Shown here: piece by piece, positions 1 to 10,308 of the stretch | Numbering within the stretch: position 1 is the stretch's first letter | Layout: each line of letters begins with the position of its first letter | Source of the DNA: Duganella levis | GTDB lineage: Bacteria > Pseudomonadota > Gammaproteobacteria > Burkholderiales > Burkholderiaceae_D | DNA length: 64,000 nucleotides | NCBI RefSeq assembly: GCF_009857605.1 | Contig: NZ_WWCT01000019.1 | Coordinates: 97,819-161,818, forward strand | Reading direction: 5' to 3' | Notes under the pieces: generated by a model | Database searches by the model: none | What the model was told of the DNA's origin: nothing | Seen by the model: the letters and a program-made list of their open reading frames with translations, nothing else | Translations under genes and position numbers: made by a program

Positions 1-3000
1 GCCAGATCGTCGCGCTGACCACCGCGCAAGCCAGCCAGATCGCCGCCAGCCAGCTGAACGCGCTGTCGTCCACCCAGCTGAACGCGCTGGAAACGCAGGA
101 CCTGAACGCCCTCACCTCGGCCCAGATCGCCGCGCTCAGCACCGCCACCGTGGTGGCGCTGGACCTGCCCCACATGGCCGCCCTCAACAGCCGCCAGATC
201 GCCGCGCTGACCACCGCGCAAGTGCTGGCACTGGGCACCGACCGCATCAGCGCCCTCAGCACCCTGCAGGCCAGCAGCCTGGGCACCGCGCAAATCGGCG
301 TCCTCAGCAACGACCAGTTACAGGCGCTCGACGCCAATGTGCTGGCGGCGCTGAAAACGCAGCAGATCGCCGCCCTGTCGACCGACCAGATCACCGTACT
401 GAGCAGCGACCAGATCATCGCCCTGACCACGGCCCAGGTGAGCAGCCTGAGCACGCGCCAGCTGGCGGCCCTCAGCGCCAGCCAGCTGAACGACCTGGAA
501 ACCCGCGACCTGGCCGCCCTGCGCACGGCGCAGATCGCCAGCCTCGGCAGCGACAGTCTCAACGCCCTCAGCACCACGCAGGTGCGGGCGCTGACCACCA
601 CCCAATTGCTGGCCCTGGGCAGCAATCAGCTGCAACAGCTGGCGACCGAACAGATCGCCGCGCTGAGCAGCGCGCAAGTGCTGAACCTCGGCACCGCCCA
701 GATCGGCCTGCTGAGCAGCGACCAGTTGAGCGCGCTCGGCAACACCATGCTGGCGCAGCTGAAAACCCAGCAGATCGCCGCGCTGAAAACCCAGCAGATC
801 GCCCAGCTGGATAACGCGCAACTGATCGCCCTGACCACGCTGCAAGTCAGCCACCTGACCAGTCAGCAACTCGCCGCCCTCGGCAGCGACCAGTTGAACG
901 CGCTGGAAACCCAGGACCTGGCCGCCCTGCGCACCGCCCAGATCGCCGTCCTCAGCACTACGCAAATCGCTGGTCTCAACCCGAGCCAGGCGGCCGCGCT
1001 GACCACGCTGCAAACCAGCAGCCTGAGCACTGCGCAACTGCAGGCGTTCAGCGCCGCCCAGTTGCTCGGCTTCTCCAGCGCCGACATCGCCGCGCTGCGC
1101 ACCGTTCAGGTGGCGTCGCTCAGCACCGACCAGCTGGACGCCCTGTCGAGCGACCAGCTGCGCGCGCTGACCACGGCGCAACTGAGCGCGCTGACCAGCA
1201 GCCAGTTCGGCGCACTGGGCAGCGACCAGATCGGCGTATTGACCACGCTCCAGGCCAGCGGCCTGAGCACGGCGCAGCTGCAATCGCTGAGCGCCGCGCA
1301 ACTGGCGGCGCTGTCCACCGCCGATCTCGCCGCGCTGCGCACCGTCCAGCTCGCCGCCCTGTCCAGCAGCCAGATTGCGCTGCTGGACCTGACCCAGATC
1401 GTTGCGCTCAGCACGCTGCAAGTGTCCAGCCTGAGCACGCAACAATTGAGCGCGCTCGGCACCGACCAGGTGCGCGCCATGGAAACCCGTGACGTCGCCG
1501 CGCTGCGCACCGCGCAAGTCGTGATCCTCACCGGCGACCAGTTGCAGGCCCTCGGCAGCGACCAGGTGCAGGCGCTGACTGCGGCCCAGCTGGCTGCGCT
1601 GAGCACCACGCAACTGCAAACGCTGCTGACCGAGCAGATCGCCGCGCTGACCACCCGCCAGGTTTCGGCGCTGGTCACCGCCCAGATCGTCAACCTGACC
1701 AACGGCCAGCTGGCCGCGCTCAGCACCGATGAAATGGCGGCGCTGCGGACCGCCCAGGTCAACGCGCTGCTCACGGCACAGATCCAGCAGCTCAGCACCG
1801 ATCAGGTCGCCGCACTGACCAGCAGCCAGGTGGCCGCCTTGTCGACCGCCCAGCTGTCGACGCTGAGCGAACAACAGATTGGCGCCTTCAGCGCCGCCGA
1901 TTTCGCCGCGCTGAGTGCCGCCCAGCTGGCGGCGCTGGGCACGCTGATCAAGCTCACCACCGACCAGATCCAGTCGCTCACGCCGGTGCAGATCGCCGGC
2001 CTCAGCACCGCCCAGGTCGCCGCCCTGACCACCGACCAGGTCGTCGCCCTGACCACCCGCCAGATCGGTTCGCTCAGCACCGCCGCCGTGGCCGTGCTCG
2101 GCAGCGACCAGGTGCGCGCGCTGGAAACCGATGACCTGGCCGCGATGAAAGCCACGCAGATTGTGGCGTTCGGCACCGACCAGCTGATGCAGCTGAGCAC
2201 GCTACAAGTCCAGGCGCTGAACTCGGCCCAGGTCAGCGGCATGTCGACCCAGCAGATCGCCGTCTTCAGCAGCGACCAGATGCATGCCCTCAGCAGCGCC
2301 GACATCGCCGCCCTGCGCACCGCCCAGATCAGCATCCTCACCAGCGACCAGTTGCAGGCGCTGGGCGACGAGCAGGTGCAGGCCCTGAGCGTGGTCCAGA
2401 TGAACTCGCTCAGCAGCGCGCAGGTGCAGACGCTGCGGCCCGACCAGATCGTCGCCCTGAGCACCGCGCAATTCGCCGTGCTCGGCACCCGGCAACTGGC
2501 CGCGCTCACCTCGGACCAGCTGAGCGTGATCGAAGCGGAAGATTTTGTCGCGCTGCGTCCGGCACAGATCGCCAGCTTCAGCACCGACCAGATCCAGGCG
2601 CTGACGCCGGACCATATCGCCATCCTCACCACCGCGCAAACCCAGGCGCTGACCACCAGCCAGCTGCAGGCGTTGACCAATTACCAACTGGTGGCGCTGA
2701 ACAGCGACGACCTGGCCGCGCTGAAAGCCGCGCAGATCGCCGCCCTCAGCACCGACCAGTTGAACATCATGCGCGACATCCAGCTGCAAGCGCTGGGTCT
2801 GACGCAACTGGCCGCGCTCAGCAGCGCCCAGCTGCAATCGCTGGGCAGCGACCAGATCATCGCCCTGACCACGCAGCAATTCGGCCTGCTCAGCACGGCG
2901 CAGGTCGCGCTGCTGACCACCGCCCAGCTGGAAGCCATCGAACTGGTCGACCTGGCCGCGCTGAAGACCGCGCAAGTATTGGCCCTGGGCAGCGACCAGT

Positions 3001-6000
3001 TGCAAGCGCTCAGCGTGGACCGCGTGGCCGCCTTGACCACGCAACAAATCCAGGCGCTGGCCAGCGCCCAGTTGAACGTGCTGAGCAGCGACCAGCTGCA
3101 AGCACTGAGCACCGACGCCGTGCTGGCCCTGCGCAGCGCCCAGATCGCCGCGCTCAGCACCCGCCTGCTGGAAGCGTTGACCACCGACCAGTGGCAGCAC
3201 CTGGGCACCGACCAGCTCGCTGCGCTGAGCACCGTGCAGTTTGGCGCCATCACCAGCGGACAAATCGTCGCCCTGACCAGCGCGCAGACGGCGGCCCTGG
3301 CCACGGCCCAGATCGCCTCGCTGAGCAGCGACCAGCTGGACGCACTGGAAACCGGCGACTTTGCCGTGCTGAACAGCGCCCAGATCGCCGCCATCACCAC
3401 CGCCAACATCGCCGCGCTGACCACCGACCTGGTGAGTGCACTGGGCACCGCGCAGGTGAGCAGCCTGGGCACCGACCAGATCGCCGCACTGAGCAGCGAC
3501 AACATCGCCGCCCTCAGCAGCACCCAGGTCGTGACGCTGAGCGCAGCGCAGATCGGCGCCCTGCGCACCGACCAGATCAGCGCGCTGAGCACCGATGACT
3601 TCGTCGCCCTGCGCAGCAACCAGCTGACCGCGCTCAACACGGCGCAGTTTGCCGCGCTGACCAGCAGCCAGCTGAACGCGCTGTCGACCGCCGCCTTCAC
3701 CGGCCTGACCACCGCCATGATCGGCGCGCTGACCAGCGGCCAGTTCGCCCACCTGAGCACCGCGCAAGTGGCGGCGCTGACCTCGACGCAGGCGACCGCG
3801 CTGAGCGCCGGCCAGCTGGGGGCATTGGATACCGACCAGTTCAGCGTGCTGGCCACCAGCGCCATCCGCAACCTGCAATCCGACCAGATCGGCGTGCTGT
3901 CCAGCGACCAGATCGTCGCCTTCACCACGCTGCAAATCCGTGCGCTGACCAGCACCCAGCTGGCCGGCCTGCAAAGCGGCCAGATCGCCGCGCTGGAAAC
4001 CGTGGACCTGGCGGCGCTAAGCACCGCCCAGTTCAACCTGCTGCACAGCGACCAGCTGCAAGCGCTGCAGACCGCGCAGCTGGTGACATTGTCGACCGCG
4101 CAGATCAGCAGCATGTCCACCGACCAGATCAGCACCGGCCTGAGCACCGCCCAGATCGTCGCGCTGACCACCGCGCAAGCGGCGTCGCTGGCCACCCGCC
4201 AGGTCGCCGCGCTGACCACCGCGCAGGTGGCGGCGCTGGAAACCGAAGACTTGGCCGTGTTCAGCACACGCCAGATGGTCGCCCTCACCAGCGACCAGAT
4301 CAGCGCACTGAACAGCGACCAGCTGAACGGCCTGACCACGGCCGAACTGGCGGCGCTGACCACCGCCCAGCTGGCCGCCGGCCTGACCACCGCGCAGTTG
4401 ACCGCGCTGGACGCCGCCCACATCAGCGCCTTCGGCACCAGCCAGCTCAGCTACGGCCTCGGCACCGACGCCATCGCCGCCTTGACCACCGACCAGATCG
4501 GCGCGCTGCGCACCGCGCAAACCGCCAGCCTGGCCACGGTGCAGATCGCCGCCCTGACCAGCAGCCAGATCGTTGCACTGAGCACCGACCAGACCGCCAC
4601 GCTGAGCACGCAACAAGTGGCGGCGCTGAGCTCCGACCAGCTGGCCGCGCTGGAAATCGTCGACCTGAACGCACTCACCACGCGCCAGCTGAACGCCCTC
4701 AGCACCGCGCAAGTGTCGACGCTGGGCACGCTGCAACTGAACGCACTGAGCACCGCGCAATTCGCCGCGCTGAGCACCGTCCAGCTGGCGTACGGCCTCG
4801 GCACCGAACAGCTGGTGGCGCTCGATAGCGACCACATCAGTGCCCTGACCACCACCCAGCTGGCCTACGGCCTGACGCTGGACGGCCTGGCGGCGCTGAC
4901 CAGCGACCAGATCCAGGCGCTGCGTACCGCGCAGATCGCCGCGCTGACCACGCAGCAAGCCAGCTCGCTCAGCAGCGACCAGATCGTTGCGCTGACCACC
5001 GAGCAGATCGCCGGCCTGTCGACCGCCCAGTTGCCGGCCTTGAGTTCCGACCAGTTGGCCGTGTTCAGTACCGAACAGATCGCCGCGCTGGAAACCCAGG
5101 ACGTGGCGGCCTTGAGCGCCAGCCAGTTCATCGGCCTGTCCAGCAGCCAGACCATGGCGCTGACCACCGGCCAGGTGCGCGCGTTGAAAACCGCGCAAGT
5201 GGCGGCCATTGATGGCGCCCAGATCGGCGTCTTCAGCAGCGATCAGCTGCAAGCGCTGAGCACCCAGCAAGCCGCCGCGCTCAGCGTGAACGCCGTCACT
5301 GCGCTGTCGACCGCCCAACTGGGCGTGCTGACCACGGCCGATGTTGCCGCACTGGGCACCTTGCAGATCGCCAGCCTGGCGGTCAGCCAGCTGGGCGGGC
5401 TCAATACCGACCAGGTGCAGGCGCTGACCAGCGTGCAACTGGGCGCCCTCACCGTCGACCAGTTCGTCGCCTTCAGCACCGGCCAGATCACCGCGCTGCG
5501 CACCACCCAGGTCGGCTACCTCAGCACCACCCAGGTGGCCGCGCTGTCGACGCCGCAAGTGCAGGCGCTCAGCACCGACCAGATCGCCTCGATCAAGCTC
5601 AGCCAGGTCACCGCGCTGACGATCGACCAGGTCGCCGTGCTGGGTTCCGACCAGTTGCGCGCGCTGACCACGGCGCAGATCCAGGCCCTGACCACCAACC
5701 AGCTGTTCGCGCTGGCCAGTGAGCAGGCGGCGGCGCTAAGCACCACCCAGATGGCGGCGCTGAAGAATTCGCAGATCGCCGCGCTGGATGCGACCCAGCT
5801 GTACGGCTTCAGCACCGACCAGTTGGCGGCCTGGAGCACCAGCCAGCTGGGTTCCTTGACCGCGACCCAGATCGGCTACCTGTCCAGCGAGCAGATCGCC
5901 GGCCTGAGCAACACGCAGATCACGGGCCTCAAGACCAGCCAGCTAGTGGCTTTCAGCACCAACCAGATCCGCGCGCTGGCGGCAGCACAAATGCCGGCGC

Positions 6001-6105
6001 TGAGCACCACGCAGTTGGGCGTGCTGAGCGTGGCGCAGGCGAATGCCCTGACCGCGACCCAGATCGCCTCGATGTCGATCGCCCAGACCATGGCGCTGAA
6101 CTCGT
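1..6105 (+). repeat. 24-bp (8-residue) tandem repeat tract, left giant gene
   Basis: Translated units follow [IVL]-x-A-L-[ST]-[ST]-x-Q with period 8 residues (24 bp). Units are well diverged at DNA level, with a few one-residue insertions such as the YGL units near 4440-4870. The ALET-type units recur at multiples of 24 bp (for example near 498, 906 and 1482) rather than at one fixed super-period, unlike the right giant gene. Confidence 0.9.
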
Positions 6106-6893
6106 CGTCGGTCAACTACGCCACGCCGCTGATCCTCGACCTGGACGGCAACGGCGTGCAGACCCGCAGCATCACGGCCGGCGTGCAATTTGATATCCGC
6201 GGCGACGGCCAGAAAGTCAGCACCGGCTGGGTCGACGCCCACGACGGCCTGCTGGCCCTGGACCGCAACGGCGACGGCGTGATCAACGATGGCAGCGAAC
6301 TGTTCGGCAGCGGCACCACACTGGCCGACGGCAGCAAAGCCAAGGATGGCTACGCCGCCCTGGCCGCGCTCGACAGCAACGGCGACGGCCAGATCACGGC
6401 CGCCGACAGTGCTTACGGCGCGCTGCGGGTGTGGGTCGACGGCAATGGCGACGGCATCAGTCAGGCCGACGAGCTGAAGACCCTGGCGCAGTTGGGCATT
6501 GCCAGCATCAGCACCAAAGCGAACAGCGCGCTGACGCAGCAGAACGGCAACGTGATCGGCCTGACGTCGAGCTACACCAGCACCGACGGCAGCGTGCACC
6601 AAAGCGCCGACGCCTGGTTCTTGGCCGACAAAGCAACGTCCACTGCCTCGCTGCAACAGCAAGTGAGCGGCTTGACCAATGCCATGGCCAGCTACGCGTC
6701 CGCCCCTGCGGCGCCAGCGCAACAACTGACGTTGCCACCGTCGGCCACGACGGCAGCAGCGACAGCGACGCCATTGGCCGCGGCACTGGACCACTACCGC
6801 GCCAAGCACAGCCTGCAAGGCGCCGCCACCGGCCCGACCAAGCCCGCGTTTGAAGAGCAGGCCAGCCAATGGTTCGCCATCCCTAAACGCTAA
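1..6893 (+). CDS. giant octapeptide-repeat protein, 5' truncated by window edge
   Basis: The frame is open from base 3, so the gene starts upstream of the window; at least 2296 residues are visible. Nearly all of it is an eight-residue repeat of the form [IVL]-x-A-L-[ST]-[ST]-x-Q, giving two or three Ser/Thr per unit. Occasional units carry the variant ALETxDLAALRTAQ. The last ~260 residues switch to a non-repetitive domain with four calcium-loop motifs (LDLDGNG, LDRNGDG, LDSNGDG, VDGNGDG), followed by an Ala/Pro/Thr-rich tail. Such C-termini are common in type I secreted proteins, and a type I exporter lies at 18.3-21.8 kb. Likely a cell-surface or extracellular protein; adhesin or matrix function is inference. 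Antisense and other-frame ORFs here are artefacts of the 24-bp period. Confidence 0.9.
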   Translation, partial: QIVALTTAQASQIAASQLNALSSTQLNALETQDLNALTSAQIAALSTATVVALDLPHMAALNSRQIAALTTAQVLALGTDRISALSTLQASSLGTAQIGVLSNDQLQALDANVLAALKTQQIAALSTDQITVLSSDQIIALTTAQVSSLSTRQLAALSASQLNDLETRDLAALRTAQIASLGSDSLNALSTTQVRALTTTQLLALGSNQLQQLATEQIAALSSAQVLNLGTAQIGLLSSDQLSALGNTMLAQLKTQQIAALKTQQIAQLDNAQLIALTTLQVSHLTSQQLAALGSDQLNALETQDLAALRTAQIAVLSTTQIAGLNPSQAAALTTLQTSSLSTAQLQAFSAAQLLGFSSADIAALRTVQVASLSTDQLDALSSDQLRALTTAQLSALTSSQFGALGSDQIGVLTTLQASGLSTAQLQSLSAAQLAALSTADLAALRTVQLAALSSSQIALLDLTQIVALSTLQVSSLSTQQLSALGTDQVRAMETRDVAALRTAQVVILTGDQLQALGSDQVQALTAAQLAALSTTQLQTLLTEQIAALTTRQVSALVTAQIVNLTNGQLAALSTDEMAALRTAQVNALLTAQIQQLSTDQVAALTSSQVAALSTAQLSTLSEQQIGAFSAADFAALSAAQLAALGTLIKLTTDQIQSLTPVQIAGLSTAQVAALTTDQVVALTTRQIGSLSTAAVAVLGSDQVRALETDDLAAMKATQIVAFGTDQLMQLSTLQVQALNSAQVSGMSTQQIAVFSSDQMHALSSADIAALRTAQISILTSDQLQALGDEQVQALSVVQMNSLSSAQVQTLRPDQIVALSTAQFAVLGTRQLAALTSDQLSVIEAEDFVALRPAQIASFSTDQIQALTPDHIAILTTAQTQALTTSQLQALTNYQLVALNSDDLAALKAAQIAALSTDQLNIMRDIQLQALGLTQLAALSSAQLQSLGSDQIIALTTQQFGLLSTAQVALLTTAQLEAIELVDLAALKTAQVLALGSDQLQALSVDRVAALTTQQIQALASAQLNVLSSDQLQALSTDAVLALRSAQIAALSTRLLEALTTDQWQHLGTDQLAALSTVQFGAITSGQIVALTSAQTAALATAQIASLSSDQLDALETGDFAVLNSAQIAAITTANIAALTTDLVSALGTAQVSSLGTDQIAALSSDNIAALSSTQVVTLSAAQIGALRTDQISALSTDDFVALRSNQLTALNTAQFAALTSSQLNALSTAAFTGLTTAMIGALTSGQFAHLSTAQVAALTSTQATALSAGQLGALDTDQFSVLATSAIRNLQSDQIGVLSSDQIVAFTTLQIRALTSTQLAGLQSGQIAALETVDLAALSTAQFNLLHSDQLQALQTAQLVTLSTAQISSMSTDQISTGLSTAQIVALTTAQAASLATRQVAALTTAQVAALETEDLAVFSTRQMVALTSDQISALNSDQLNGLTTAELAALTTAQLAAGLTTAQLTALDAAHISAFGTSQLSYGLGTDAIAALTTDQIGALRTAQTASLATVQIAALTSSQIVALSTDQTATLSTQQVAALSSDQLAALEIVDLNALTTRQLNALSTAQVSTLGTLQLNALSTAQFAALSTVQLAYGLGTEQLVALDSDHISALTTTQLAYGLTLDGLAALTSDQIQALRTAQIAALTTQQASSLSSDQIVALTTEQIAGLSTAQLPALSSDQLAVFSTEQIAALETQDVAALSASQFIGLSSSQTMALTTGQVRALKTAQVAAIDGAQIGVFSSDQLQALSTQQAAALSVNAVTALSTAQLGVLTTADVAALGTLQIASLAVSQLGGLNTDQVQALTSVQLGALTVDQFVAFSTGQITALRTTQVGYLSTTQVAALSTPQVQALSTDQIASIKLSQVTALTIDQVAVLGSDQLRALTTAQIQALTTNQLFALASEQAAALSTTQMAALKNSQIAALDATQLYGFSTDQLAAWSTSQLGSLTATQIGYLSSEQIAGLSNTQITGLKTSQLVAFSTNQIRALAAAQMPALSTTQLGVLSVAQANALTATQIASMSIAQTMALNSSSVNYATPLILDLDGNGVQTRSITAGVQFDIRGDGQKVSTGWVDAHDGLLALDRNGDGVINDGSELFGSGTTLADGSKAKDGYAALAALDSNGDGQITAADSAYGALRVWVDGNGDGISQADELKTLAQLGIASISTKANSALTQQNGNVIGLTSSYTSTDGSVHQSADAWFLADKATSTASLQQQVSGLTNAMASYASAPAAPAQQLTLPPSATTAAATATPLAAALDHYRAKHSLQGAATGPTKPAFEEQASQWFAIPKR

Positions 6894-6898
6894 CCCAC

Positions 6899-6988
6899 TC
6901 CGGGGTCAGGTCCGGCACTTGGACACGAGCACAAGCGTAGCTAAGCTTACGGTTGAGCTCCTGTCTGAATGCCGGACCTGACCCCGGA
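6899..6988. repeat. REP-like palindromic repeat, degenerate copy
   Basis: The outer arms TCCGGGGTCAGGTCCGGCA (6899-6917) and its inverse (6970-6988) match perfectly; the inner part pairs imperfectly. The same outer and inner sequences occur at 62188-62275. It sits 6 bp after the stop of the left giant gene and could also terminate its transcript. Elements with a GGGGTCAG terminus resemble REP-type sequences mobilised by RAYT transposases; no such transposase is in the window. Confidence 0.75.
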
Positions 6989-7080
6989 TTTACAGTCTTG
7001 CTCCAGAGCCAAAAGTTGCCCCTCGCCCAGCGACAAAAAGGTATGATAGGGCTCGGACTGATTCCACTTTATGCTCTGCT

Positions 7081-10000
7081 ATGACCTCTCAAGCATCTGC
7101 CGCACCCACTTCTACCGATAACAGCCCGCTGGCCTCCGTCATGGCCATGGCCGTCAAGGGCCAGCTGTCCATTACCGACCTGTTCGGCGCCGCCGCCGTG
7201 CTGCAAGACAGCGGCCAGGTGCCCGCCGCCATCGGCCTGTACCGCGCCTGGATCGAGCACACGCCTTCGCCGCTGATCTACGCCGCCTGCTTCAATCTGG
7301 CCGTGGTGTTGTCGAACAGCGGCGACGATGCCGGCGCAGAAACGGTGCTGCGCAAGGCCATCGCCCAGAACCCGCATTTCGTCGAAGCCCGCCTCAATCT
7401 CGGCACGCTGCTGGAACGCATCGGCCGGCCGGTCGAGGCGCTGGCCATGTGGCAGTCGGTCCTGACCGATCCGATCGAGCCGGACATCAAGTCCAACCGC
7501 ACGCTGTATGTGCAAACCCTGAACAACCTCGGCCGTCTGCTGGAAATCCAGAAGCGCTACCCGGAAGCCGAAGCCATGCTGGCCACCAGCCTGCGCGTCG
7601 ATCCGCAACAGGCCAATGTGATGACCCACTGGGTCCACCTGCGCCAGAAGCAGTGCGAGTGGCCGGTCTACAGCGGCCTGGAAAACGTCTCGGTCGCCAC
7701 CATGATGGAAGGCACTTCGGCGCTGGCCATGCTCAGCGCCTCGGCCGATCCGGCCCACCAGTTGGCCGCCGCCAAGCGCTTCGTCAACGAGAAGATCAAC
7801 GCCGCCGTGGCGCCGCTCACCGGCCAGCACGGCTATAACCACCAGCGCCTGCGCATCGGCTATCTGTCGTCGGACTTCTGCTCGCACGCGGTGTCGATCC
7901 TGACCGCCGAGCTGTACGAGCTGCACGACCGCAGCAAGTTCGAGGTCTACGCCTTCAGCTGGAGCCGCGAAGACGGTTCGCCGATCCGCGCGCGCGTGGT
8001 CAAGGCCATGGACCACTACATCCGCATCGACAAGATGACCGATGAGCAGGCCGCCCGCACCATCCGCGCCCACGAGATCGATATCCTGGTCGACCTGCAC
8101 GGCCTGACGCTGGGCGCGCGGCCGCAGATCATCGCCTACCGCCCGGCCCCGGTGCAGCTGACCTACCTCGGCTTCCCCGGCAGCACCGGCCTGCCCGGCA
8201 TCGACTACGTGATCTCCGACGAGTTCCTGATCACCAAGGAGATGGAGCCGTTCTTCACCGAGAAGCCGCTGCACCTGCCGGACTGCTTCCAGATCAACGA
8301 CCGCCAGCGCGCCATCGCGCCGACGCCGACCCGCGCCTCGGTCAACCTGCCGGAAGACGCGTTTGTGTTCTGCTCGTTCAACAACAATTTCAAGTTCACG
8401 CCGGACCTGTTCAGCGTCTGGATGAACATCCTGCGCCGCGTGCCGAATTCGGTGCTGTGGCTGGTGGCCGACCATCCGGAAGTGCGCGAAAACCTGTACC
8501 GCCACACCGAAGAAGCCGGCATCGACCGCAACCGCATCATCTTCAACGGCCGCGCGGTGCCGGCCGAGTACCTGGCGCGCTACCAGCTGGCCGATCTGTT
8601 CCTCGATACCTTCCCGTTCAACGCCGGCACCACCGCCAGCGACGCCCTGTGGGCCGGCCTGCCGCTGCTGACCTGCGCCGGCCAGACCTTCGCCTCGCGC
8701 ATGGCCGGCAGCCTGTTGCGCGCGGTCGACCTGCCGCAGCTGATCACCTACAACTTTGCCGACTACGAAGAGAAAGCTGTCGAGCTGGCCAGCCATCCGC
8801 AGCGCATCGCCTCGATGAAGCGCCAGCTGCACGCCAACCGCCTGAACTCGGCGCTGTTCGACAGCCCGCGCTTCGTCCGCAATATGGAAGCGGCGCTGCA
8901 AAAAGTCGCCAAGCCGGCCGCGCCGCGCCTGGCCGCGCCGGACCATGCGGTGCGGCCGCAGGAACCGTCGGAGCAGGCGGCGCCGGTGCGCATCGACCAG
9001 ATCCCGATCGTGACCGTGTCGTACAACACGCCGGACCTGATCGACGGCCTGCTTCGTACGCTGCGCCAGTTCTACACCAACCGCGTGTACGTGATCGACG
9101 GCTCCAATCCGGACGTGGCGGAAACCATCCGCGCCGTCACGGCCGGCTATGACAATGTCGAATTCGTCCCGTTCGGCTACAACATCCACCACGGCCCCGG
9201 CATGGCGTGGGCGATCAACCACCTCGGCCTGTCGGGCGAGGTGCTGTTCCTCGATTCCGACGTCGAGATCTTGAAAGCCGGCTTCCTCGAATCGATGCAC
9301 GCCGAGTTGCGTCCCGGCATGTACGGCGTCGGCTGCGTGCTGACGGTCGACCTGCTGGGCAACGACCGCCCGGATGACGGCAGCGTGCCGTATCTGTACC
9401 CGGCCTGCATGCTGACCAATATCGACGTGGTGCGCCAGTGGCCGCTGCCGATCAAGCACGGCGCGCCGATGATCCCGACCATGCTGGCGCTGCACGCGGC
9501 CGATGCCAGCCACCTGGTGGCCAACATCCCGTGGGTCAACGAAGACTTCGCCAAACAGCCGAAACGCCATTACCTCAAGCACGACTGGCAAGGCACGGTG
9601 ATCCGCACCGGCGGCTACCATTACGACCTGCCGAGCGCCACCACCGCCATCAACACCGATTTGCTGCACTTCATGCCGCCGCAGGCGCGCAAGATCGTTG
9701 AAGTCGGCTGCCGCGATGGCGCCTTCGCCAAGGCCTACAAGCAGCGCAATGCGATCTGCAACTACACCGGCATCGAAGCCGACCCGGCGCTGGCGCAGGC
9801 CGCCCGCCCGCACTGCGATTTCGTCTTCAACAACGACCTGGAACACGCCGGCCCGGACTTCTGGGACCACGTACGCCACGCCGATACCTGGGTGTTCGAC
9901 GAAACGCTGGAGCAGATGGACGATCCGTGGCGCATGCTGCGCAAGATCCGCACCAATATCGCCCCCGGCGGCAAGCTGGTGCTCACCATCCGCAACTTCC

Positions 10001-10287
10001 AGCACTGGAGCCTGCAGGCGCGCCTGAACGCCGGTGACCTCCGCTACGGTGCCGACGGCCTGGAAATGAAGCGCAAGCGCCTGTTCACCCGCGGCGCCGC
10101 GCTGGAGATGCTGCAGGCGGCCGGCTTCCAGATCAGTGGCGGCAGCGCCCGCATTCTGCAGGAACCGGCGCGCGAAAAATACCTGCCGGCGATCCGCCTG
10201 ATGGCCGGCGCCAGCGGCATCGATCCCGTGGTCGCGGTCGAGGATGCACTGCCGTGGCAGTACCTCGTCATCGCGGTCGCCGCCTAA
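7081..10287 (+). CDS. TPR / GT41 (O-GlcNAc-transferase-like) / GT2-like / methyltransferase fusion
   Basis: 1068 residues in four parts. TPR-like helices span about 30-200. A SPINDLY/OGT-type GT41 catalytic region spans about 255-610, with GYLSSDF and H269, DLHG and H340, FNNNFKF (K438, matching the UDP-binding lysine of OGT), RVPNSVLWL and DALWAGLP. A GT2-like domain at 640-830 opens VTVSYNTPD and has DSD at 726-728. A SAM-methyltransferase-like domain at 865-1020 has motif I VEVGCRDG. GT41 enzymes transfer sugar to Ser/Thr or Asn of proteins in the cytoplasm; given the Ser/Thr-rich giant proteins alongside, these are the likely acceptors (inference). It heads a plus-strand run with the next two genes. 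The start is the first ATG of the frame; no clear Shine-Dalgarno is seen. Confidence 0.88.
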   Translation: MTSQASAAPTSTDNSPLASVMAMAVKGQLSITDLFGAAAVLQDSGQVPAAIGLYRAWIEHTPSPLIYAACFNLAVVLSNSGDDAGAETVLRKAIAQNPHFVEARLNLGTLLERIGRPVEALAMWQSVLTDPIEPDIKSNRTLYVQTLNNLGRLLEIQKRYPEAEAMLATSLRVDPQQANVMTHWVHLRQKQCEWPVYSGLENVSVATMMEGTSALAMLSASADPAHQLAAAKRFVNEKINAAVAPLTGQHGYNHQRLRIGYLSSDFCSHAVSILTAELYELHDRSKFEVYAFSWSREDGSPIRARVVKAMDHYIRIDKMTDEQAARTIRAHEIDILVDLHGLTLGARPQIIAYRPAPVQLTYLGFPGSTGLPGIDYVISDEFLITKEMEPFFTEKPLHLPDCFQINDRQRAIAPTPTRASVNLPEDAFVFCSFNNNFKFTPDLFSVWMNILRRVPNSVLWLVADHPEVRENLYRHTEEAGIDRNRIIFNGRAVPAEYLARYQLADLFLDTFPFNAGTTASDALWAGLPLLTCAGQTFASRMAGSLLRAVDLPQLITYNFADYEEKAVELASHPQRIASMKRQLHANRLNSALFDSPRFVRNMEAALQKVAKPAAPRLAAPDHAVRPQEPSEQAAPVRIDQIPIVTVSYNTPDLIDGLLRTLRQFYTNRVYVIDGSNPDVAETIRAVTAGYDNVEFVPFGYNIHHGPGMAWAINHLGLSGEVLFLDSDVEILKAGFLESMHAELRPGMYGVGCVLTVDLLGNDRPDDGSVPYLYPACMLTNIDVVRQWPLPIKHGAPMIPTMLALHAADASHLVANIPWVNEDFAKQPKRHYLKHDWQGTVIRTGGYHYDLPSATTAINTDLLHFMPPQARKIVEVGCRDGAFAKAYKQRNAICNYTGIEADPALAQAARPHCDFVFNNDLEHAGPDFWDHVRHADTWVFDETLEQMDDPWRMLRKIRTNIAPGGKLVLTIRNFQHWSLQARLNAGDLRYGADGLEMKRKRLFTRGAALEMLQAAGFQISGGSARILQEPAREKYLPAIRLMAGASGIDPVVAVEDALPWQYLVIAVAA

Positions 10288-10308
10288 CCCCGTCAGGAGC
10301 TTGACAGC

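Noticed and set aside
318..5558. Long reverse-strand frames (500-590 residues, Gln/Gly/Arg-rich) antisense to the left giant gene
   Set aside because: The 24-bp unit is a multiple of three, so any frame free of stops in one unit stays open along the array. No ribosome sites or domains are present.
7016..7047. TTGCCC and TATGAT as promoter of the GT41 fusion gene
   Set aside because: The 20-base spacer is too long for a convincing sigma-70 promoter.
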